Below, in pieces: positions 52,059 to 59,856 of a DNA stretch of 64,000 nt. Source of the stretch: CAVSUR01 sp963846005 (GTDB lineage Bacteria; Actinomycetota; Actinomycetes; Streptosporangiales; Streptosporangiaceae). The position numbers were made by a program, and so were the translations under genes. Below the pieces are notes generated by a model. The model was not told the DNA's origin. It searched no databases and saw only the letters and a program-made list of their open reading frames with translations. Location of the stretch: positions 1-64,000 of the forward strand of contig CAWJUH010000002.1 in assembly GCA_963846005.1 (NCBI GenBank), written 5' to 3'. Position 1 is the stretch's first letter, and each line of letters opens with the position of its first letter.

Positions 52059-53757
52059 ATGGCCTTCCCCAGTGACCTCGACATTGCCCGCCGCGCGCAG
52101 CTCAAGCCCGTCGACGACATAGCCAGCGAGCTCGGCCTGGGCCTGCACCTGCTCGAGCCCTACGGCGAGCAGGTCATGAAGATCAAGCTGGCCGCGATCG
52201 AGGAGCTGGCCGACGCGCCGAAGGCGAAATACGTCGTGGTCACCGCGGTCACCCCCACCCCGCTGGGCGAAGGCAAGACCACCACCACCGTCGGCCTCGG
52301 CCAGGGTTTCCGGCACATCGGCAAGAAGGCCACGATCGCGATCCGGCAGCCCTCGATGGGGCCCACCTTCGGCATCAAGGGCGGCGCGGCCGGCGGCGGC
52401 TACAGCCAGGTCGTCCCGATGGAAGTGCTGAACCTGCACCTGACCGGCGACATGCACGCGGTGACCGCCGCGCACAACCTGCTGGCCGCGATGATCGACA
52501 ACCACCTGTACCAGGGCAACGAGCTCGGCCTCGATCCGGCCGAGATCACCTGGCGGCGGGTACTCGACGTCAACGACCGGGCGCTGCGCAACATCGTGAT
52601 CGGGCTCGGCCCGAAAGCCGACGGGGTGACCCGGCAGACCGGCTTCGACATCACCGCGGCCTCTGAGGTGATGGCCACCCTGGCCCTGGCCACCTCGCTG
52701 GCCGACCTGCGCGCGCGGCTCGGCCGGATCGTGGTCGGCTACACCCGCGACGGCGAGCCGGTCACCGCCGAGCAGCTCAAGGCGGCCGGGTCGATGGCGG
52801 TGATCTTGCGAGAGGCGATCAAGCCGAACCTGATGCAGACGCTGGAGAACACCCCGGTGCTGGTGCACACCGGGCCGTTCGGCAACATCGCTACCGGCAA
52901 CTCCTCGGTAGTGGCCGACCTGATCGGCATCAGGACCGGCGATTACCTGGTCACCGAGGCCGGGTTCGGCGCCGATATGGGCGCCGAGCGGTTCTTCAAC
53001 ATCAAGTGCCGCACCTCCGGCCTCACCCCGGACGCCGCGGTCGTGGTCGCGACCGTGCGCGCGCTCAAGGCGCACTCGGGCAAGTACAAGATCGTCGCCG
53101 GGCGCCCGCTGCCGCCCGAGCTGCTGGCGGAGAACCCCGGCGACGTGCTGGCGGGCGCCGCGAACCTGCGCAAGCAGATCGAGAACGTCAAGCTGCACGG
53201 GGTGACCCCGGTAGTGGCGATCAACTCCTTCCCGGCCGACCATCCCAGCGAGCTGGACGCGATCCGCGCGGTCGCGGCGGAGGCCGGGGCGCGGTCGGCG
53301 GTCTGCACGCATTTCGCCGACGGCGGCCGCGGCGCCGCGGAGCTGGCCGAGGCGGTGGCGGAGGCGGCGGCCGAGCCGGGCTCAGTTCACGCTGCTGTAC
53401 CCGGACGAGGCGCCGCTGCGGGACAAGATCGAGACCATCGCGACCCGGGTGTACGGCGCCGGCGGGGTCAGCTACTCCGCGCAGGCGGTCCGCCAGCTCG
53501 CCACCTACGAGCGGGCCGGGTTCGGCCGCCTGCCGGTATGCGTGGCCAAGACGCACCTGTCGATCTCTTCCGACCCGGCGCTCAAGGGCGCGCCGACCGG
53601 CTGGACGCTGCCGGTGCGCGAGGTGCGCGCCTCGGTCGGGGCCGGCTTCGTGTACCCGATCTGCGGCGATATGCGCACGATGCCGGGACTGTCATCGAAC
53701 CCGGCCGCCGCGCGCATCGACCTCGATCCGGCCGGCGAGATCGTCGGGCTGTCCTGA
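52059..53757 (+). CDS. fhs: Formate-tetrahydrofolate ligase, apparent frameshift near 53383
   Basis: ATG 52059 follows AAAGGAG. The enzyme makes 10-formyl-THF from formate, THF and ATP. Visible marks are the P-loop TPTPLGEGKTTTTVGLGQG, RQPSMGPTFGIKGGAAGGGY, the LHLTGDMHAVTAAHNLLAA region, and TEAGFGADMGAERFFNIKCR. At about 53383, after AAAEPG, one base appears to be missing; the next frame continues QFTLLYPDEAPLRDKIETIA through YERAGFGRLPVCVAKTHLS and GFVYPICGDMRTMPGL to 53757. Both halves are well conserved, so an indel error is at least as likely as a real break. Confidence 0.88.
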
Positions 53758-53794
53758 ACCCGGCGCTCCCGGCCGCCGCCGGGCGGCCGGGAGG

Positions 53795-54763
53795 CTACGC
53801 CGGCCCCAGCTCGGCGTACAGGCGCTGCAGCGCCCCGAAGGCGGGCTTGGCGGAGTAGTCGTCGCGCAGCACCCCGAACCGGCAGAACAGGCTGTCGCCC
53901 GCGCTGTCGGCGTCGCGCAGCCCGAACAGCTCCCAGTGCGTCACGTTCAGCTCCGCGCGCCGGTCGCTGACGGCCCGCACGATGGTCTCCAGCACCCGGG
54001 CCTGCTGGTCCTCCGGCCGGCCCGGGCCGGTCGGCCAGCCGTTCTCGCACACCCGGATCGGCAGCTGCGGGCCGATCCCGGCCGCGGGCAGGTCCCGCTC
54101 GCGGTAGGTGCGCAGCACCCAGTCGACCGAGGCCGGCAGCCGGTCCGGGCCGGCCGGCGGCCCGAACACGTCCGGGTACATGTCGATCCCGGCGTACTCG
54201 GCCGCGGCGGCGAAGTCGGAGCCGCCGAGCCTGCGCACCTCCGGCCAGAAGCCGCTGCCCTCCGGGTCGACCTCGGGGGACACCGCGAACCCGATGGCCG
54301 CCCGCGCGCCCGCCTGCCGCTTGGCGTCCGCGGCCCGCAGCACCCCGCGCACCAGCGCCGCCCGTGCCCCGGGATAGTCGCCGTCGGCGGCCGCGGGCAC
54401 CCCGGTCAGGTTCGCCTCGGCGGTGACCTGGATCGCGGCCAGCGCCTGCCCGTACTGCCCGACGACCTCGGCCACGAACGCCTGCCAGCCGCGGACGTCG
54501 CCGGCCCGGTCCCGGTAGCACAGCACCAGGTCCCACGGCCCGCCGCCGGCGGTCAGCTGGCCGATCTGGGCCAGCGCGCCCGCGGTGCCCGCCCGGCCGG
54601 CCCAGCTCACGTAGGTCCGGGCCAGCCACGCGGCCCGGCCGCCGGACAGCTGCTCCAGCGCCCGGCCGATGGCCTCGAAGTCATCCGGCGGTCCCGACAC
54701 CAGGCCGCCCGGCGCGCCGGCCAGCCCGAGCGGGAACACCCCGAAGATCAGCGGCGCAGTCAC
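53795..54763 (-). CDS. Glycoside-hydrolase-like TIM-barrel protein
   Basis: The 322-residue protein has the layout of clan GH-A barrels: E116 in TAEANL after a strand (candidate acid/base) and E240 in VCENGWPT (candidate nucleophile), with GIDMYPDVFGPP between. It has no signal peptide. No exact family can be named; the sequence is closest in feel to GH5/GH39/GH53-type proteins. GTG start; monocistronic. Confidence 0.7.
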   Translation of the reverse strand: MTAPLIFGVFPLGLAGAPGGLVSGPPDDFEAIGRALEQLSGGRAAWLARTYVSWAGRAGTAGALAQIGQLTAGGGPWDLVLCYRDRAGDVRGWQAFVAEVVGQYGQALAAIQVTAEANLTGVPAAADGDYPGARAALVRGVLRAADAKRQAGARAAIGFAVSPEVDPEGSGFWPEVRRLGGSDFAAAAEYAGIDMYPDVFGPPAGPDRLPASVDWVLRTYRERDLPAAGIGPQLPIRVCENGWPTGPGRPEDQQARVLETIVRAVSDRRAELNVTHWELFGLRDADSAGDSLFCRFGVLRDDYSAKPAFGALQRLYAELGPA

Positions 54764-54828
54764 CCCGCGAGCGTAGCCCGCGCTGACCGGATTCCGGGCG
54801 CCGCCCGGCGGCGCGGGCCGGTCGCCGG

Positions 54829-55272
54829 CTAGGGCCCTGGGCCGGCCAGCTTCTGGCTGCCTGCGGCATTTTCCGCCACGGCGAACCGTGCGACGGTGAA
54901 CGCCAGGATCAGCGGCACGTTCACCGCGAACACCGCGAGCATGCCGGCCAGCACGGCCAGCGTGGCGCCCGGCGTCCGGTCGTGGACGAACACGAACGCC
55001 AGCAGCCCGGCGATCACCAGGTAGGCCAGCAGCGCCCAGCGCGCGACCAGGAAGAACACCGGCCAGGCGAACGGCCGGATCCGGCTGAGCAGCACAAGGT
55101 CGGCCAGCGTCAGCGCCGCGCCGGCCGCCAGCACGGTCACCGGGACGGCCAGGCCCGGCTGGCCGGGCAGCTGCGCGCCCAGGTACACCCCGCCGGTCAG
55201 CATCAGCGCGATGGCGGCGACCGCGATCTCGGCTACCGGCGGCAGCCGCCGCCCGGCCGGCGGCGCGCTCAT
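54829..55272 (-). CDS. Small multi-pass membrane protein, unknown
   Basis: The 147-residue protein has about four TM segments (EIAVAAIALMLTGGVYLGAQ, LAVPVTVLAAGAALTLADLV and two more). ATG 55272 overlaps the upstream membrane gene as ATGA, so the two are coupled and may form one complex. No family is recognised. Confidence 0.75.
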   Translation of the reverse strand: MSAPPAGRRLPPVAEIAVAAIALMLTGGVYLGAQLPGQPGLAVPVTVLAAGAALTLADLVLLSRIRPFAWPVFFLVARWALLAYLVIAGLLAFVFVHDRTPGATLAVLAGMLAVFAVNVPLILAFTVARFAVAENAAGSQKLAGPGP

Positions 55273-55877
55273 GCCGTCGCCAGCCGTGTCATGATCAGCA
55301 ACGTGGCCACCTGCATGGCCCCGGTGATGCCCGCCGAGTAGATGAAGCGGCGCATCAGCCGCCCGATCACCGCGCCGTCCGGCACGGGCTTGCGCAGCTC
55401 GAACAGCACGGCCAGATTGGCCGGCTCCAGCACGCCGAGCGCGACCACCGCCATGACCGCCACCACGATCATCGAGGCCACCATCCAGCCGTGGTGGGAG
55501 TAGCCAGCCGACAGGTCGCCGGTCTGCAGCCCGAGCTGCCAGCCGGCCGCCAGCGTGCAGACCACCACGGTCGGCATGAGGACCAGCATCTTGGGCATCA
55601 GCCGGACGGTGAGCTCCGTCCTGGCCGGGATCGACAGCCGGGCGAGTACGGGCCCGAGCACGAACCCGAGGAACAGGTCGAGCACCGTCCAGGTTGCCCC
55701 GCTGACCACGTGGTAGAAATCGATCCCCCAGGCCGTGCCGGTGGCGATGACCGCGACCAGTCCCGCCAGCGCCACGGCGGCCAGCACCAGGCCGGCCCTG
55801 GGCACGATCTGGAAATCGGCCGGGCCGGGCCGGGCCGCGTCGTGCGCTCCGGCCGGCCCCGCTGTCACCTGGGCCAT
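55269..55877 (-). CDS. Membrane protein, unknown
   Basis: The 202-residue protein has four or five TM segments (GLVLAAVALAGLVAVIATGT, MLVLMPTVVVCTLAAGWQLG, MVASMIVVAVMAVVALGVLE). A conserved-looking His/Trp loop (GYSHHGWM) lies outside or within the membrane. It is first in a two-gene operon with GGGGAG before the ATG. No family is recognised. Confidence 0.75.
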   Translation of the reverse strand: MAQVTAGPAGAHDAARPGPADFQIVPRAGLVLAAVALAGLVAVIATGTAWGIDFYHVVSGATWTVLDLFLGFVLGPVLARLSIPARTELTVRLMPKMLVLMPTVVVCTLAAGWQLGLQTGDLSAGYSHHGWMVASMIVVAVMAVVALGVLEPANLAVLFELRKPVPDGAVIGRLMRRFIYSAGITGAMQVATLLIMTRLATA

Positions 55878-56177
55878 GGCACGCTCCCCCTCGCCCGCAC
55901 TTGCTGCGCTGACTATAAGCCGCAGCTCCGGGCGGGGGGAATAGGCCGGAGCGGCCCCGCCCGGCTAGCCGGGGATGCCGGCCTGCTGCGGGCGGGCGCC
56001 TAGGCCGGGCCGCCGGCCGGCCGGGGGGCCGGACCTGGTCGTGGTCATGGCTGCCTCCGGATTAGTGCCGTCCGGGTGCCCGGTGTCCACTGCCACGTGA
56101 TGCGCGGATGATGCCCGGGCCGCGGTGGCGATAGCATCCGGGCATCAGCTCACCCGTCTGCGATCGGAGTGATGGGC
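55878..56177. other. 300-bp divergent gap with operator-like repeat
   Basis: No gene is supported. The GC content is very high apart from GACTATAAG (near 55912), which may be the -10 of the membrane operon. The inverted repeat before the GMC gene is listed separately. Confidence 0.4.
56109..56147. promoter_or_regulatory. 10-bp inverted repeat upstream of the GMC oxidoreductase
   Basis: TGATGCCCGG (56109-56118) and CCGGGCATCA (56138-56147) are exact reverse complements with a 19-base spacer, ending 30 bp before the start codon. GATAGCAT between the arms may be the -10. This is typical operator geometry, but no regulator gene is adjacent. Confidence 0.55.
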
Positions 56178-57848
56178 GTGGCAGCGGCGCCGTACGATTT
56201 CGTGATCATCGGCGGCGGCTCGGCGGGCAGCGCGCTGGCCAGCCGGCTGTCCGCCGACCCGTCCTGCCGGGTGCTGGTCCTGGAGGCCGGCCGCCCGGAT
56301 TACCGGTGGGATGTGTTCATCCACATGCCGGCCGCGCTGACCATCCCGATCGGGAACCGGTTCTACGACTGGCAGTACGAGTCCGAGCCCGAGCCGTACC
56401 TGAACGGGCGGCGGATCTACCACGCCCGCGGCAAGGTGCTCGGCGGGTCCAGCAGCATCAACGGGATGATCTTCCAGCGCGGCAACCCGATGGACTACCA
56501 GCGCTGGGCCGCCGACCCGGGCATGGGCGACTGGGACTACGCGCACTGCCTGCCGTACTTCAAGCGGATGGAGAACTGCACCGCGGGCGGCGACGCCTAC
56601 CGCGGCACCGACGGGCCGCTGGTGCTGGAGCGCGGCCCGGCCACCAGCCCGCTGTTCCGGGCCTTCTTCACCGCCGTGGAGCAGGCCGGGTACTCGCTGA
56701 CCGACGACGTGAACGGGTACCGGCAGGAGGGGTTCGCGCCGTTCGACCGCAACGTGCGCCGCGGCCGCCGCTGGTCCGCGGCCCGGGCCTACCTGCACCC
56801 GGTTCTGCGCCGGCCCAACCTGACCGTGGCCTGCCGGGTCCTCGTCACGAAGATCATCTTGCGGGGCACCAGGGCGGCCGGGGTCGAGTTCATCCGCGGC
56901 GGCCAGGTGCAGCGGGTGCGGGCCGCGGAGGTCATCTGCTGCGGCGGCGCGATCAACTCGCCGCAGCTGCTCCAGCTGTCCGGGATCGGCCCCGCCGGGC
57001 TGCTGCGCGAGCACGGCATCGAGCCGGCCGCCGACCTGCCGGGCGTGGGCGAGAACCTGCAGGACCACCTGGAGGTGTACGTCCAGTACGGCTCCAAGCT
57101 GCCGGTGTCGGTGGCGCCCGCGCTCAAGTGGCGCAACCGGCCTGCCGTCGGGGCGCGCTGGCTGTTCCTGCACTCGGGCCCCGGGGCCACCAACCACTTC
57201 GAGGGCGGCGGCTTCGCCCGCAGCAACGGCGACGTCGGCTACCCCAACCTGATGTTCCATTTCCTGCCGATCGCGATCCGCTACGACGGGTCGTCGCCGG
57301 CCGGCGGGCACGGCTACCAGGTGCACATCGGGCCGATGTACTCCGACTCGCGCGGCACCGTCCGGATCCGCTCGGCCGACCCGGCGCAGCACCCCGCGCT
57401 GCGGTTCAACTACCTGTCCACCCCGACCGACCGGCGGGAATGGGGCGAGGCGATCCGGATCGCCCGCGACATCCTGAACCAGCCGGCGTTCGCCCCGTTC
57501 AACGACGGCGAGCTGTCGCCCGGGCCGGAGGTGAGCACCGACGAGCAGGTGCTGGACTGGGTCCGGCGCGACGGCGAGACCGCGCTGCACCCGTCCTGCA
57601 CCTGCAAGATGGGCACCGGCCCGGACGCGGTCACCGACCCGGCCAGCCTGCGGGTGCACGGCGTGGACGGGCTGCGGGTGGTGGACGCGTCGGTGCTGCC
57701 CTACATCACCAACGGCAACATCTACGCGCCGGTCATGATGATCGCCGAGAAGGCCGCCGACCTGATACTCGGCCGGACGCCGCTGCCGCCGTCGGCGGCC
57801 CCGTTCTACCGGCACCAGCCGCAGGCCGCGGGCGCGGCCGGTGAGTGA
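56178..57848 (+). CDS. GMC-family FAD oxidoreductase
   Basis: GTG 56178 is preferred because GGAG (56165-56168) lies nine bases upstream; GTG 56169 and ATG 56172 sit too close. The protein has 556 residues, with a Rossmann fold (DFVIIGGGSAGSALASRLSA), the GMC signatures (HARGKVLGGSSSINGMIFQR; GGAINSPQLLQLSGIGP) and the C-terminal catalytic His region (ALHPSCTCKMG; VVDASVLPYITNGNIYAPVM). It is of the choline/alcohol dehydrogenase type and oxidises an alcohol with FAD. It overlaps the PLP gene by 8 bp. Confidence 0.9.
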   Translation: MAAAPYDFVIIGGGSAGSALASRLSADPSCRVLVLEAGRPDYRWDVFIHMPAALTIPIGNRFYDWQYESEPEPYLNGRRIYHARGKVLGGSSSINGMIFQRGNPMDYQRWAADPGMGDWDYAHCLPYFKRMENCTAGGDAYRGTDGPLVLERGPATSPLFRAFFTAVEQAGYSLTDDVNGYRQEGFAPFDRNVRRGRRWSAARAYLHPVLRRPNLTVACRVLVTKIILRGTRAAGVEFIRGGQVQRVRAAEVICCGGAINSPQLLQLSGIGPAGLLREHGIEPAADLPGVGENLQDHLEVYVQYGSKLPVSVAPALKWRNRPAVGARWLFLHSGPGATNHFEGGGFARSNGDVGYPNLMFHFLPIAIRYDGSSPAGGHGYQVHIGPMYSDSRGTVRIRSADPAQHPALRFNYLSTPTDRREWGEAIRIARDILNQPAFAPFNDGELSPGPEVSTDEQVLDWVRRDGETALHPSCTCKMGTGPDAVTDPASLRVHGVDGLRVVDASVLPYITNGNIYAPVMMIAEKAADLILGRTPLPPSAAPFYRHQPQAAGAAGE

Positions 57849-59283
57849 GGACCCCCGGGACCCGCGCGGGCTGCGCGGCGATGCCCCGTTGCTGGATGGC
57901 TGGCTGAGGTTCACCGCGCAGGCACAGGCGGGCGCGCTGACCCCGATGAGCGTGCCAGGCCATAAGCAGCGTCAGGACCTGGTCGGCCCGGTGGTGGCGG
58001 GAGACGCGCCGATGTACGGCGGACTGGACTCGATCAAGCACGCCGACACGCTGCTGGCCGACGGCGAGGCCCGGGCCGCGGCGCTGTGGGGCGCAAGCTG
58101 GTGCCGCTTCTCGGTGGCCGGCTCGACGCACGGCAACCAGGCCCTCGCGCTGGCCGCCGGGTCGCCGGGCCGGGAGATCGTGGTGACAAGGACGCTGCAC
58201 CGGTCGCTGCTGCTCGGCCTGGTGCTGGCCGGCCTGCGGCCGGTGTGGGTGCGCCCCGAGGTGGACGCGGCCACCGGCCTGCCGCGGGCGGTGGCGGTCA
58301 GCACGGTCCGAGCCGCGCTGGCCGGCCATCCGGGCGCGTGCGCGGTGTTCCTCGGCGACCCGTCCTACGTCGGCACCACCGGCGACCTGGCCGGCCACGC
58401 CGCCGCCGCGCACGAGGCCGGGGTGCCGCTGCTGGTCGACGCGGCCTGGGCCGCGCACCTGGGCTTCCACCCCGACCTGCCGCCGCACGCGATCGCCGCC
58501 GGGGCCGACGCCATGGTGACCAGCGCGCACAAGGCGCTGCCCGCCTACACCCAGGGCGCGCTGGTGCTGGCCAGGACGGACCGGCTGGACCCGGCGCGGC
58601 TGGACCGCGCGTTCGAGGCGACGCACACGACCAGCCCGACCGGCTCGATCCTGGCCTCCATCGACGCGGCCCGGGCGCTGCTGGCCCGCGACGGCAAGGA
58701 GCTGTGCGCCCGGCTGCTGCGGGTGGTCGCGGCGGCCAGGGACCGGCTGCGCCAGATCCCCGGCGTGCAGGTGCTGGACGGCCCGGGGGTGGAGCCCGCC
58801 AAGCTGGTGGTGCTGCTGGCCGGGACCGGCGCGAGCGGCTACGCGGTGGAGGCCGACCTGATCGCGGCCGGGATGCCGGTGGAGCAGGCCGACCGGGACA
58901 CCGTGATCCCGATCGTGACGATTGCCGACGACGAGCAGCACATGGCCGCGTTCACCGCTGCGCTGGCGCAGTCGGTCGAGCGGCACCGGGGCACGCCGCG
59001 GCGGCCGGTGGCGGCGGTGGCCTGGACGGTCGAGCCGCAGACCGTGCTGCCGCCCCGGGAGGCGTTCTTCGCGCCGCACGAGACGGTGCCCGCCGCGGCC
59101 GCCGTCGGCCGGGTCAGCGCCGAGCTGATTGCCCCCTACCCGCCCGGCGTGCCGGTGCTGGCGCCGGGGGAGCTGGTGACCGCCGAGGCGCTGGAGGCGC
59201 TGCGCGAGGTGCGCGCCGACGGCGGCCGGATCGCCTACGCGGCCGATCCGGCGCTGGCTACCCTGCAGGTCGTCCGCGGTTAG
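57841..59283 (+). CDS. Orn/Lys/Arg decarboxylase-family PLP enzyme
   Basis: The 480-residue protein is a fold-type I PLP enzyme of the amino-acid decarboxylase group: SVPGHKQRQD near the start, SVAGSTHGNQALALA, D200 (LLVDAAWAAHLGFH) for the pyridine ring, and the Schiff-base lysine K231 in TSAHKALPAYTQGA. It lacks the N-terminal wing and long C-terminus of the large decarboxylases. It decarboxylates or otherwise acts on a basic amino acid. GTG 57841 lies within the GMC gene, so the two are tightly coupled and may work in one pathway. Confidence 0.88.
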   Translation: MSEDPRDPRGLRGDAPLLDGWLRFTAQAQAGALTPMSVPGHKQRQDLVGPVVAGDAPMYGGLDSIKHADTLLADGEARAAALWGASWCRFSVAGSTHGNQALALAAGSPGREIVVTRTLHRSLLLGLVLAGLRPVWVRPEVDAATGLPRAVAVSTVRAALAGHPGACAVFLGDPSYVGTTGDLAGHAAAAHEAGVPLLVDAAWAAHLGFHPDLPPHAIAAGADAMVTSAHKALPAYTQGALVLARTDRLDPARLDRAFEATHTTSPTGSILASIDAARALLARDGKELCARLLRVVAAARDRLRQIPGVQVLDGPGVEPAKLVVLLAGTGASGYAVEADLIAAGMPVEQADRDTVIPIVTIADDEQHMAAFTAALAQSVERHRGTPRRPVAAVAWTVEPQTVLPPREAFFAPHETVPAAAAVGRVSAELIAPYPPGVPVLAPGELVTAEALEALREVRADGGRIAYAADPALATLQVVRG

Positions 59284-59356
59284 CCTGCGGGAGGCCCCGG
59301 GCCGGGATGCGGCGGCCCGGGCCGGCGCCGCAGGGCCCGACTGAGAGGAAGCCGTC

Positions 59357-59788
59357 ATGGACTTCAGCCTGACCGCCGCCGAGCGGGAGCAGTTCCTGGC
59401 CGGCCTGCACGTCGGCGTGCTCAGCGTCGCCGGGCCGCCGGGGGAGGGGCCGCTGACGGTCCCGGTCTGGTATTCCTACCGCCCCGGCGGCGTGGTCAGC
59501 GTGATCACCGGGCGCGACTCGCGCAAGGCCCGCGCGATCGCCGCGGCCGGCCGGATGAGCCTGTGCGCGCAGGACGAGGCCCCGCCGTACAAGTACGTCA
59601 GCGTCGAGGGGCCGGCCGTGATCGAGGAGGCCGAGTTCGCCGAGCAGCTGGCCATGGCCCGGCGCTACCTCGGCGACGAGGGCGGCGACCAGTACATGGC
59701 CAGCAACGCCGAGACCGCCCGCGCCGACATCGTCGTCCGGCTGACCCCGCAGCGCTGGCGCACCGCCGACTTCGGCAAGGGCGGCTGA
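59357..59788 (+). CDS. Pyridoxamine-5'-phosphate-oxidase-like (F420/flavin-binding) protein
   Basis: The 143-residue split-barrel protein begins LTAAEREQFLAGLHVGVLSV, has PLTVPVWYSYRPGG and VITGRDSRKARAIAAAGRMS, and YKYVSVEGPAVIEE, all typical of the PNPOx-like/F420-dependent family in actinobacteria. A GAGGAAG ribosome site precedes the ATG. It is probably a flavin- or F420-dependent reductase or a binding protein; the substrate is unknown. Confidence 0.85.
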   Translation: MDFSLTAAEREQFLAGLHVGVLSVAGPPGEGPLTVPVWYSYRPGGVVSVITGRDSRKARAIAAAGRMSLCAQDEAPPYKYVSVEGPAVIEEAEFAEQLAMARRYLGDEGGDQYMASNAETARADIVVRLTPQRWRTADFGKGG

Positions 59789-59856
59789 CCCGCGCGGTCA
59801 GTGCCGGCGGAGCCGTACGGCTGTCGCGGCCGCGCTCCCCGGCCGATAATCGGGGC

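Noticed and set aside
53370..53400. Programmed frameshift in fhs
   Set aside because: No slippery heptamer or strong downstream pseudoknot is evident, and fhs is not known to use recoding. A sequencing indel or true mutation is more likely.
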